64,000 bases of DNA, taken from Gigantopelta aegis. Lineage: Eukaryota; Mollusca; Gastropoda; Neomphalida; Peltospiridae. The notes beneath the pieces are model-generated. The model did no database searches and was not told the DNA's origin. It saw only the letters and a program-made list of their open reading frames with translations. The translations under genes and the position numbers were made by a program. The first letter of the stretch is position 1, and each line of letters begins with the position of its first letter. This document shows positions 10,111 through 21,200 of the stretch, in pieces. The DNA lies in NCBI RefSeq assembly GCF_016097555.1, contig NC_054706.1:55449503-55513502 (forward strand). The letters run 5' to 3'.

Positions 10111-10491
10111 ACCGGCCTCGGTGGCGTCGTGGCAGGCCATCGGTCTACAGGCTGGTAGGTACTGGGTTCGGATCCCAGTCGAGGCATGGGATTTTTAATC
10201 CAGATACCAACTCTAAACCCTGAGTGAGTGCTCCGCAAGGCTCAATGGGTAGGTGTAAACCACTTGCACCGACCAGTGATCCATAACTGGTTCAACAAAG
10301 GCCATGGTTTGTGCTATCCTGCCTGTGGGAAGCGCAAATAAAAGATCCCTTGCTGCTAATCGGAAGAGTAGCCCATGCAGTGGCGACAGCGGGTTTCCTC
10401 TCAAAATCTGTATGGTCCTTAACCATATGTCTGACGCCATATAACCGTAAATAAAATGTGTTGAGTGCGTCGTTAAATAAAACATTTCTTT
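10111..10491 (+). mobile_element. tRNA-derived SINE, head type C, full length
   Basis: Near-identical to 661-1050. Flanked by a 12-bp direct repeat CTTTTATCTTTG (10099-10110 and 10492-10503). Box A and box B are present. Confidence 0.93.
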
Positions 10492-10547
10492 CTTTTATCT
10501 TTGAAGTTTTGCCTCATTCCTTAGTTTGGCGCGACAAGTGTTTATGT

Positions 10548-10823
10548 CAGAAGCGAATCCACCATTTTTTTAAGGGGGTGGTGTGGTAAAAAAAATGTTT
10601 TATAAAAAGGGTCATTTGAGTTTGTCGAAGACAAATGAGCAGAACTCCCTAAAGATTTGAGATATGTAGGGAGATTCGGGCGCATGCTCTCAGAAATGTT
10701 TTTGAAATAACGATGCTCAGAGATTTCCGGATAATTAAAAAAATTAAGTCGTTTTAAAAAGACTCTCCAAATGGGCTGGGGGGGGGGCAGGGGACCCCTG
10801 TGACCCATCTGGATCCGCCACTG
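10548..10823. mobile_element. hAT-like MITE
   Basis: Ends CAGAAGCGAATCCACC and the complement of GGATCCGCCACTG form an imperfect inverted repeat of the CAGNGGCGGATCCA type often seen in hAT non-autonomous elements. The interior is noncoding. No clear 8-bp target duplication was found. Confidence 0.5.
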
Positions 10824-10919
10824 TGTCTAGTGTGGCCACTTGAGCTACACACCTATCATTTCCTACAACGTTTGCTGTGGGCATAGTTTGACCACTTCGG
10901 AAAGAACAAACTGTTTGAT

Positions 10920-11095
10920 TCAACCACGCACAACACATTTTATTAACTATTTTATTTTGTCATCGGATCACACATGTAATGAGATGAGAAACCCGCTGCC
11001 GCAACTCCATGAGTTACTTTTTTTAATTAGCAGCAAGAGATTTTAATGTGCACCCGAAGACAGGATAGAACATACCACGACTTTTGTTACACCAT
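10920..11095 (-). mobile_element. Old diverged SINE with tail A
   Basis: Recognisable by CGCACAACACATTTTATTAA, GAAACCCGCTGCCGC and TTAGCAGCAAGAGATTTTAA, each with several differences from the younger copies. Confidence 0.7.
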
Positions 11096-11446
11096 TACTT
11101 CAAAAAGTGTTCTGTCCCGGGTCAGATCCCTGGCTATGCCACAAACCGGAACCAGGATATACATGCCCGAAACCTTTGTGGTGTATGGAAATGTACAAAG
11201 AGTTCTCTCTCACTCACTTAAAGGGTGTTCAGTTCACACAGGTCATTAATACAAAATAGTAGTAATGTTTTATTAATGCATTTTCATACAAACAGTATAG
11301 CACACACTTCTTCTTTTTCTTTACAATAATCTAGTAGATGTGGATGCTCTAAGTTACAATCGCTGGTCTCAAGGTTTAGGTCGAGTTAAACAAACAAAAA
11401 CAATAAAGGAACAAAACAATGCAAAACAAGGGCTAAAACAAGAACA

Positions 11447-11764
11447 TTTTTTAAATAAATGTTTTATTTAACGACGCACTCAACACATTTTATTTACGGT
11501 TATATGGCGTCGGACATATGGTTAAGGACCACACAGAGAGGAACCCCGTTGTCGCCACTTCATGGGCTACTCTTTTTTGATTAGCAGCAAGGGATCTTTT
11601 ATATGCACCATCCCACACAGGATAACACATACCACGGCCTTTGATATACCAGCGGTGGTGCACTGGCTGGAGCGAGAAACAGCCCAATAGGCCACCGACG
11701 GGGATCGATCCCAGACCGACCGCGCATCAAGCGAACGCTTTACCACTGGGCTACGTCCCTCCCC
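11447..11764 (-). mobile_element. tRNA-derived SINE, head type E with tail A, full length
   Basis: Minus strand: the head TAGCCCAGTGGTAAAGCGTT carries box A. Box B GGGATCGATCCCCGTCGG follows. The tail ends in GCGTCGTTAAATAAAACATT. A 12-bp direct repeat AAAACAAGAACA flanks it (11435-11446 and 11765-11776). Confidence 0.93.
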
Positions 11765-11776
11765 AAAACAAGAACA

Positions 11777-12334
11777 AGACATAACATTCTAATCAGAGAA
11801 AACAAGTTGTTATGAAGCATGTCTGTCTGGAGCCCACGTTCTAACCTCCATTAAGCTCGTGTATTCCTGGCTGGAAAATCCAGTCTCAAACACCGCATAC
11901 AGCTTATCTGGTGTTAACTGTTAGTGTGAGCCTTGAAACTATAATCACTGGGGAAGAGCCGGTAAATCTGTTTCACTGGACTAGGCCGGAGCGCAGAAAT
12001 AGGATTCGAGGAAAGTGTTACAGACTGTTACCGAGGATTGGACCTCTTGTCAATGTAATGTTCATCTCGCTTCCAGTAATCAATACGCATTTTCGAGATA
12101 ATTATTTTTCTCATTTACAAATCCGAGATAAACAGAAAACGCATCGAACGAGAACACTTGATTCTTCAGAAGAAATTAAGGAGGTGTTTTTCCCCCGTTT
12201 TTCCTTGCTCCAATAGAACGAATGGACGAATGTGTGTGTAGGGCTGTAATATTAATCTATTATTATATGGTGTATGTTACTTTTTGAAGTACATTTTTTA
12301 AAGGTAGTGTCTGGATGGAGGGCAAAAGATTGTT
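11777..12334. other. No gene seen
   Basis: A 101-codon plus-strand ORF (11911-12216) has no recognisable motif and no copy elsewhere in the window. I do not call it a gene. Confidence 0.4.
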
Positions 12335-13027
12335 TGTTTTGTTTAACGACACCATTAGAGCACATTGATTTATTAATCATCGGCTATTGGATGTCAAACA
12401 TTTGGTATGTTACACATATAAAAAAATATATATATTATTTAACGACGCACTCAACACATTTTATTTACGGTTATATGGCCCAGACATATGGTTAAGGACC
12501 ACACAGATTTTGAGAGGAAACCCGCTGTCGCCACTACATGGGCTACTCTTTCCGATTAGCAGCAAGGGATATTTTATTTGCGCTTCCCACAGGCAGGATA
12601 GCACAAACCATGGCCTTTGTTGAACCAGTTGTGGATCACTGGTCGGTGCAAGTAGTTTACACGTACCCATTGAGCCTTGCGGAGCACTCACTTGGGGTTT
12701 GGAGTCGGTATCTGGATTAAAAATCCCATGCCTCGACTGGGATCCGAACCCAGTACCTACCAGCCTGTAGACCGATGGCCTAACCACGGCGCTACCGAGG
12801 CCGGTGTTACACATATAGTCTTACAGAGAAACACTGGTACAATTTTCTATTAGCAGCAAGGGATCTTTTATATGCACCATCCTAAAGACAGGATAGACCA
12901 TACCACGGCCTTTGATATACTAGTCGTGGTGCACTGGCTGGAACGATGGGCTCGCCGACGGGGGTCGATCCTACACTGACAGCGCATCAGGCGAGCGCTT
13001 TACCACTGGGCTATGTACTGCCCCACA
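12335..13027 (-). mobile_element. SINE, head type E with tail B, split by another SINE
   Basis: The tail half is at 12335-12420 (TTTGTTTAACGACACCATTA). The middle and head are at 12818-13027, ending in TTTACCACTGGGCTATGTA. The interruption is the SINE at 12421-12804. Confidence 0.88.
12421..12804 (-). mobile_element. SINE, head type C with tail A, nested in an older SINE
   Basis: Full-length copy in minus orientation, bounded by the 13-bp direct repeat TGTTACACATATA (12408-12420 and 12805-12817). Confidence 0.95.
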
Positions 13028-13149
13028 GAAAAAGAGGAAGGCTATGTGCTTCCCGTATAGTCAGTTTCCCCTTCAAAACCTGTCAACGTACATTTTTATT
13101 TTCAGAAATCATTTAACAGTCAACTTGATCTGCTTGTTTGTAAATATTT

Positions 13150-13863
13150 ATTCTATTGATAGCAACATATATATATATATATACATGGACTTTGTTGATT
13201 TGTGTTAATTTGGATTTGTTGATATTAATAATATGATTACTGCTTCCATTTGCTCGTGGGGAAAAAAGGGTATGGACGATAATACAATTATGCATAAACG
13301 ATCTTGATTGTTCTGATATTAAACAGTCTTTTAATCAGATGTCACTGATATGTGTGTGTGTGTTAATGTCAAAGTTCCTGGTAATAAAAATATCCAGTGC
13401 AGATCGATTTTAATCAAGCCACGTTTTCTGAATAAATGAGGAGGACTGGAATAATTAATAACATTTTAACACAGAAACCTTTTACTGCTGAAGACTGTTG
13501 GCCATATAATTTCCCTTTGTTCGGTTTTTTCGTCTTCTGTTGTTCATTCTCAAAGGTCCTGAAAAGGTTAGAGAATCCTACACATGATATATTTAGACAG
13601 TTCGTAGACTTTATTAGCAACTATTATTTATTTATTTATTTATTGTTTGTTTGTTTGTTTGTTTGTTTTTATGATTTATTAGTTTGCTTCCTTTTTGTTA
13701 TTAATAGTTTTATTTATTTATTAATAGTTTTATTTATTTTGTTTTTGATGGCTTTTTAACCTGAACGTTATGGTCACAAAAAGAATGTGGGGGCAAAAAG
13801 AGATGCTGCTAAAGTTTTGAAGAAGAGGGATCTGTCTCAATGCATGTATTACAAATTGTTCTC

Positions 13864-13894
<31 letters not shown>

Positions 13895-14100
13895 GGTTCT
13901 TGTTTTCTTTGCTTTTTTCTGCTTTATTTTTTTTTTTTGGGGGGGGGGGTTGGGGAGTGAGGGTGTTGCTGTTGGGGTTTTTTTTATGGGTTCTTAGTTT
14001 TGGGGTTTTTTTTAAGTGATCAGTAATTAAAATGTCGCTTATGCTACCTCTGACATTCGAATTCCCCCCCCCCCCCTTTTTTTTTTTTAACATTCACGTT
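13150..14100. repeat. Low-complexity region: (TTTA)n, (TTTG)n, poly-T/poly-G
   Basis: Holds (AT)n at 13163-13183, (TTTA)n then (TTTG)n around 13624-13670, and alternating long T and G runs between 13865 and 14090. ORFs translated here (107 codons on plus, 94 on minus) are low-complexity artefacts. Confidence 0.9.
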
Positions 14101-14429
14101 TTCTTCTAGAAGACTAAATATTAGAGAATGATAATCTTTGATTTCACTTCCGCTCGTTAACACGTTGGTCATTGTTTGACTTCCGGGTGCTCAGCATCGC
14201 TACAAACGCGCCGTCTGAAATGTTAATCTAATTTCAACACTTTTTTTTTCCTGTAGAAGACATTACTGAAAAAAATGATCTCGTCATGACAAAACAAAAA
14301 ACATTCAACTAACAAATCGATTTAATTGCCCACACGTCACCTAATTCTTGTTTTTCTTCACCAGTGTTACGTGATTTTGTTGATTTTTTTTGTGCATGTA
14401 CGTTTTGAATTGTATTAGATATATTAGAT

Positions 14430-14835
14430 ACCATCTTATCTCATGATCCATTCCTTGACGTGGCGAGGTAGCTTGCATGTCTCAATGACTCTGAGAGCTA
14501 TACCAGCCGGAGCATAAGCTCCTGGTAGGGTCACCCAAGCTGGACTGGTCAAAGGGTAGAGACTAGACTAATATGGACCGGACAGACAGAGGACGTGAGT
14601 CAAGAAAGACAACTGTCTAGGAGAAGCAAACTCCAAGATCAAAACTGGGCTGGAGAGGCTCAGAATCCTATTAAGGAAACTCTTCTAGGAGAACGAAAAC
14701 TCCAAACTCCAACCGCCAACCAAGTCCACTGAAGTCAGAGTACAGAAGCTATGCATAAGCATTAGTGTGGAAACCGTAAGGAAATGTCTGTACATGCACC
14801 AAGCTCTACGATCATCATCATCATCATCAGCTACC
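14430..14835 (+). repeat. Possible non-LTR retrotransposon fragment
   Basis: The non-AT-rich block with AGCTATACCAGCCGGAGCAT and AGCTCCTGGTAGGGTCACCC ends close to (ATC)n at 14813-14828. I know sequences of this type as LINE leader regions in molluscs, but no reverse transcriptase is present, so this is a tentative call. Confidence 0.35.
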
Positions 14836-14976
14836 ACCATATTTGTTTCCCTAAAAACGTAAGACATTCGCATACATGTAGCCTATTTGTATGGTTTCGT
14901 AGAAAGTATAATAGACAAGAGTGCCAGTGAGGTATGTGGTATATGATACGCACGTCAAAAATCGGTCGCGGTGACC

Positions 14977-15182
14977 TATAGTCCGTCCCATCCTACAAAA
15001 GTGGTATTGTGTAAATAATTTCAGTTTGTTTTGACGTAAGAAGAAACGTAAAAGTGTTATGGAAATAAAAAATAAAAAAAACATTTTTGTGTGCAATTTA
15101 CAAAACAATCTGTTAAGAAATAAATAACTTGTGGTAAATTCCATAGTATGAAAAAAGGCGTTTCCTGTAGGACGGACTATAG
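14977..15182. mobile_element. MITE with CTATAGTCCGTCC termini, copy 1
   Basis: Ends TATAGTCCGTCCCA and TAGGACGGACTATA are inverted repeats. A second copy in opposite orientation is at 42129-42332 with the shared interior (CTTACGTCAAANCAAACTG, CAAGTTATTTATTTCT). Confidence 0.85.
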
Positions 15183-15235
15183 TGGTACGCGACACAGCCA
15201 TCGTAAGTTGCACTTGCATGCAAGGTTTCATCATC

Positions 15236-15408
15236 CAGGGTCGTAGCTAGCGGGGGGACAAGGGGCAACCCCCTCCCCCTCCCCCCGAAAAACATTTGGA
15301 AAGCATTATAGAAACATAAAGCAAATTCTCTTCTTAATCGTTTAAGGAGTTTTAGACTATTAACTACTCCCCCCTCCCCCTTCAAAAAAAATCCTAGCTA
15401 CAGCTCTG
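15236..15408. mobile_element. hAT-like MITE (CAGNGNYGTAGCTAG ends)
   Basis: CAGGGTCGTAGCTAGC at the left and the complement of CCTAGCTACAGCTCTG at the right. C-rich tracts flank an AT-rich core. No transposase. Confidence 0.55.
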
Positions 15409-16190
15409 TCATTCAATATGAATTGGTAAGAAAGATATGCTCCGGAAACGAAACGTTTTCGGAAGGACGGACGGACGGACAACGCTATACCACAATACGA
15501 CATAGCAAAGACGGGTGTATTACGGAAACAGTCTAGTGAAAGGAGATGTGGTGTTATAATTAATGAGTAAACTATAAACCGAAATTTTGCTTGTGCCACT
15601 TTCAGAGCTTTTTGGACCATTAGTCGTGCAGGGTGTGTACTACCAAATCAAATCCCATAGACGACAATAGTAACATGTGTGGCAAAAACTCCTACATGCA
15701 GCGTATCAATCGACATAAACGCCACGGATATAAATACTACCACCCCTCACCCTTAAAGTGAATCAGAAAAAAAAATGGCTACCCTATGACTACCCTAGTT
15801 CCGCACCAAATTCGAATACTTTTGTTTTACACTTACCCCATACATGTTTCTAACACAACGCTACTTGACACAGTGGTACTTGACACAGTGGTACGAGATA
15901 AAATAATATTGCATACATTTTTGCCCAGATGAAACACACTCACATTTATCACCAACCACAGGACTTGTGGTGTTCACTTCTCTATCAACCGGAAGTAATT
16001 TGGTTTAGCACTACCTGCATGGTACTTTTAGCGAATAGCCTCTAATAACTCAGTATAGAGTGGCTATTTCAATTTTATAATTTATACTGGTTGTATTTAT
16101 ATGCTAACTTGTATTGTAAAAGGAGATTATTATTATATAACATTTGGTGAAATATCTTAAAATATCAGTGAAATAAAAGTGTTATCAGTC
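15409..16190. other. No gene seen
   Basis: Includes a 19-bp tandem duplication of ACTTGACACAGTGGT (15863-15895). Otherwise featureless. Confidence 0.5.
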
Positions 16191-16196
16191 ACTCAG

Positions 16197-16257
16197 TGAC
16201 GATAACACATTTTAGGGTGATAAGTTCACTATTTCACTCTAAAATGTGTTATCGTCA
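16197..16257. repeat. Perfect-type hairpin, 24-bp arms
   Basis: TGACGATAACACATTTTAGG (16197 on) pairs with the complementary arm 16234-16257, one mismatch in 24 and a 13-base loop. Weaker GTGTTATC-related pairing extends it outward to about 16165-16285, suggesting a foldback element. Confidence 0.85.
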
Positions 16258-16566
16258 TTGTAGAAAGTGTTATCTTCACTGTAAAAAAAACGGAACTATT
16301 TTGCTGCTGGCATTTTAAAAATAAAGATAAATTGCCAAAAGTTATATAATAAATAAGCGCGACTCGCGATATGATTGCAAACTTCACTCGATGAGATATA
16401 AATCATATTTGACAAAAAACATGAAATATCCTCTATTTATATACAATGAAATCGCCTCTAAGAGCGCTCACTAATGTAAGCTGGTCACCACCATTGCAAA
16501 TCATTCCGGCCTATCGTTTACTAATGCAAGACACAAGACACAAGACACAACCGGTTTCAGTAAAAG

Positions 16567-16791
16567 GAAAGGAAATGTTTTATTTAACGACGTACTCAAC
16601 ACATTTTATTTACGGTTATATGGCGTCGGACATATGGTTAAGGACCACACAGATATTGAGAGAGAAAACCCGCTGTCGCCACTTCATGGGTTACTCTTTT
16701 CGATTAGCAGCAAGGGAGCTTTTATATGCACCATCCCACAGACAGGATAACGCATACCACGGTCTTTGATATACCAGTCGTGGTGCACTGG
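16567..16791 (-). mobile_element. SINE with tail A, 5'-truncated but with target duplication
   Basis: 225 bp from the tail to GATATACCAGTCGTGGTGCA, with no tRNA head. The 11-bp direct repeat TTCAGTAAAAG (16556-16566 and 16792-16802) shows truncation happened during insertion. Confidence 0.93.
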
Positions 16792-16940
16792 TTCAGTAAA
16801 AGTGTCTTAGCCATTTTAAGTATACACTCGAGCTTACAGATAAAAGTAGCCAAATATTTTAATTAACATGTCTTAGGTGTGACTACTGTGTGGTGTGTAC
16901 GCGTCTTTATATGGCAACAGGCCCGGAACCGGGGGTGTTA

Positions 16941-16973
<33 letters not shown>
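16941..16973. repeat. (CA)n microsatellite
   Basis: About 15 CA units. Confidence 0.95.
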
Positions 16974-16974
<1 letters not shown>

Positions 16975-17539
16975 AGACAAAAATGTACGGGGTTTTTTTT
17001 CCAACTTTATATATTAGTAATTAAATGTAAAAATGTGGCACTCCAGATATCGTTCCCACGGTCCTGGGTAGACCTATATAACACGCATACAGACATGTTT
17101 CATCATTCACTTCATTTAAAAATCACATTCATAAATGAACCAACTTCGGCAAATTGTATTTATAATAGGCCTAAATGAAAAATGCGCTGTCCATTACAGA
17201 CAAAAACCCATTCGTAACTAACATACTTCCGAATGATTCGAGACAAGAACGGTAAGATCTGAGTTTGTACTGATGTTCGAGACGTCGAAATCAGAAGTCA
17301 ATCGCGATATAATCTGATGACTCATCCTATCTCAGTCTAATTGTAGAAAGACTAATTTTTCACGCCTCTATCCCCGACACCTTTAACGATAACCGCAAAC
17401 AAACTAAATTTTATCGAAGTGATTTGCGAAGGATAACAGTCTGAACGAGTGTGCGGTTGACGTATCTTTAATATCGGGTTCCTCGAGTGGTAAAAAAAAA
17501 ATATGGATATTTTTCTCGTCTTTGGAAATAGAACAAAGT
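16974..17539. other. No gene seen
   Basis: No conserved ORF or repeat recognised. From about 17540 the sequence becomes homologous to 55690-55990. Confidence 0.5.
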
Positions 17540-17911
17540 ACTTGAAAGCAGATAGGGGTTGCCACTCAGAGGTCTACTTTAGCAGTATTGATAAAACTGT
17601 TTCTTGGGGTGTGAGTAAGAGGATACTGAAGTTGATTTCTATAAGGCGACATCGGTTAGACTATTTATTTAGAAGATAGATTCGTCAGTAGTGATGGCTA
17701 AGCCAGTTACGACGTTCAAACATCGGTTCCCAGTGATACCAAAGTTAAGCAAAGTTCTTATCAGTTACAGCAGTACGTGGTGGACGTCCCTTAAAGAACA
17801 TAAAGAGTGCTCTAGATAAAACCCGTGGTCCATGACAGATGCATAAAAGTACCCTGAACACTGTCCTTGACACTTGATAGGAAATAAGCACAAACATTAC
17901 GAATAAATGAA

Positions 17912-18185
17912 TTAATGTTAGTTTGTTTTGTTTAACGACACCGTTAGAGCACATTGATTAATTAATCATCGGCTATTTGATGTTAAACATTTGGTAATTC
18001 TGACAGGTAGTCATCAGAGGAAACGCGCTAAATTTTCCCTAATGCAACAAGGGATCTTTTGTATGCACTTTCCCACAGACAGGAAAGCAGAACGAGAAAG
18101 AAAAAAAAATCGGTAGAATGGATCCACCGAGGTGGGTCGATATTGAGACGCAAACACCTCAACCAACTGAGCTAAATCCAGCCCC
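17912..18185 (-). mobile_element. tRNA-derived SINE, head type D with tail B
   Basis: On the minus strand the head reads TTTAGCTCAGTTGGTTGAGG (box A nearly identical to a tRNA), with a diverged box B. The tail B motif TCGTTAAACAAAACAAAC is present. An approximate direct repeat CGAATAAATGAA / CGAATGAATGAA flanks it, and (GAAT)n follows at 18187-18218. Confidence 0.85.
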
Positions 18186-18273
18186 CGAATGAATGAATGA
18201 ATGAATGAATGAATGAATGGATGGATGATGGATCAATAAATGAATAAAAGTCTGAATATATTATATATACAAG

Positions 18274-21200
18274 TTTATTTCCATTTTTCTGGTAAACACA
18301 GATATGAAAAAGATAGAAACCAGAAATAAATTAAGATTAATATTCATATACCAGCATGAACATTTTATAATTGGTTTTTGAGACATAAACCTGAAACTTT
18401 ATTTTAATATTTTCATTCTTTTAATAACTTCCTGAGAAAAAGAGAGGTGTCCCCACACATCCACCCACGCTCCGGGATTTACTAACACAGCATTTTTTTT
18501 TTATTTTTTTTTTTTTAAATTAAAAAAAAAAAAAAAAACCCAAAACTGTCTGTTAACAAATTTGACAATTTTTCCAAAATATAAATAATGACAGGTGTAT
18601 TCTTAGATTTTAGCACAAACAAACTTCAAGTAAGACATAACAGTAACTTTTTTAATTAAACTACTGTTTCAACTGATTCAAAAATATGTAAAATCTGAAA
18701 AACAAAAGCCATGCCGAAAACATTTTTTTTAAACTTGGTGTCAAGTCTCTAGGGGTGTGAATGGGAACACGTCTCTACTGTGAAATTAACTGTAAGTCAC
18801 CAATCCCAAATCAAACATAAATTTTCTAATTGTATTTAATTTAATAAAGTCTTCAATCAATATTACTCACGAGTAAACAATGTTACATTACATTATTCAA
18901 TATCAAATGTTATTAAATAATTTGTTCTGATGGTTCATATTCGTAGCAAAAACTTAAAATAAAACATATTCAAATTTCATTTGACTAGTAAAACAGTTCT
19001 CTTTAAACTTTATTAAAATGTTCTACTAGAAGGAATTGTTTTTAATATGGGGTTTTAAATTAATATTCAAGTTCAACATTTAATTTTAAAGCTTGATTAA
19101 AACAAAACATTTTCGAATAATTAATATATGTGGTTCTTTATACACTGGCAATAAACATAAAATGGGAAATTTAAATGGAAGATTTAAAAATGTATAAAAA
19201 TATTTCATTTGACATTAATAGCAATGAGATTTCACATTTTAAAATATTTAACCATACAAATTATCAATGATTCAATGTAGTCAAGCTCTGTAAGTGAAAT
19301 TCAAGAAATAAATTCTCTCAATTTACAGTATTTTTCTGCCAATATTAATGTAAAACAGTATTTGATGAACATTTTCAGTTAAATTCTCATACAAAATTAA
19401 AAATAGATTTGAACAAAATTCATACACAAGATATCGTCTAAAGATATGATAAGACCATAAAATATAGCTTTATGATATTTTCGTAAAATATACTTTTACA
19501 TCTGAACAAAATAAATTGTCTGATAATTTCTTTTTTGCTGCCTTATAATCAAGTTGAAAATGAAACACAAAATCTGGAATATTAAATTATTTTTAAAAAA
19601 TATTCTCTATTCCAGTTATGAGAAATAATTCTTCTACTTTTTAAAGTTTTGTGAATGAATGAAATCTGTCATATACATGTATGTATGTCAAAGAACTGTC
19701 AAACATTAAAACAGATTACTTTTTATGAGCTCCAATATATGCATTATCATTAATGAAACAGATTTGGTTTATCTGTGACTTGAGTACTTGTATGATGTTT
19801 AAATGGGAATAGATGAATAAGAAAAGATATGCATCTCAAATTAATATCATACATGATTCATAATTTCTCAAATCTTCAAAGCTCTTCCAATAAATTTAAA
19901 ATAATATTTTCTGCTGCTGTGATGAAAGAAAATAAATAATGAGAGACAGAAATAGACAGAGAGAAGTACACAGCTGCAGTAATAAAAACTAACATTAATA
20001 ATACATCATACATGTAGAAAAATACAAAATAAAAATCATAATTCAAACCATAATGGTCTACACTATTTTTATGTTGAATTACTAAAACTATAAATGAACT
20101 ATTCTAATAAAATACATTTATGTACAAAATGAGAGAGATATGACAAGATGTTTCAGATATATTTTTATTTTTAATTAAAATGTCCAGAACTTTCATAAAA
20201 TAAAATAATATCAAAAGGATCTATAAAAAATAAAAAAATAAAAATTAAACTTCTGTAATGAAGTGTTAAAAGGTTTTACAGATGACTTCATGAAACATCA
20301 AATCAGTATGGCACAATAGGTTTAAAAGTACATTAAAAACAAAATATACATGTATGTATTCCCAAAATACAAAGTTTGCTCAATATGCATATTATATATA
20401 ACCAATATGATTACCGGTTACATTAATAAGTGATATACAAAACAAAAACTACTTTAATAATAATAAGAGATGGACTGTATTCAATACAGAAATGCCCAAA
20501 GAATGTTAAAATGGCTAAGTCGTGAATATATGTAAATATAAATATTAATATACAATTATCTCTATAATACTAGCTGCACCATGAGAGGAAGAAATTATTA
20601 GCTACTATATACACATGTATTCATATTACTATGTACAGATAGAAAATAAAATAGAAAAGATCAGAAGCGGTATGCTCCTTTCTATTTCAACTCGGTTTTT
20701 GACACTTTTAACATGCATTAAGTTTCAAAAGCTATATACATGCATAGCACTAATTGATTCAAATACATTAACACATTATCACTGGTTTCAACATTAGTAT
20801 CTTAAATGAATTCAGTCAAATTATTGTCATCTGTCCATTTACTGGTTATTCAAATATAAACTCCAACCTATCTTTTTTCTAAAAACCTAGAACATTATAA
20901 ACCAAAAACAATAACATTTGTGATGTTATATAGAAAAACTATATGTGCTACATATAAAACTCAATTATGAATTAACATTTGTCTGAAATCTATTTGGTGT
21001 AGTCAAATATGTCTGTGTTATATGCTCAAATATATCAGTGTTATATAATAAAATATACTGTATTACATGTGTTAAGTACTTAGCTATATATTTGATGTTA
21101 CATACACATATATTGAGATACATTGATAATTAATAATCAGTATATTAAAATATGTTTTATTCACAACAACCTATCTAATCTAATCTGTTATACAGTGAAG

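Noticed and set aside
13436..13759. 107-codon hydrophobic ORF that looks like membrane segments
   Set aside because: It is a translation of (TTTA)n/(TTTG)n low-complexity DNA.
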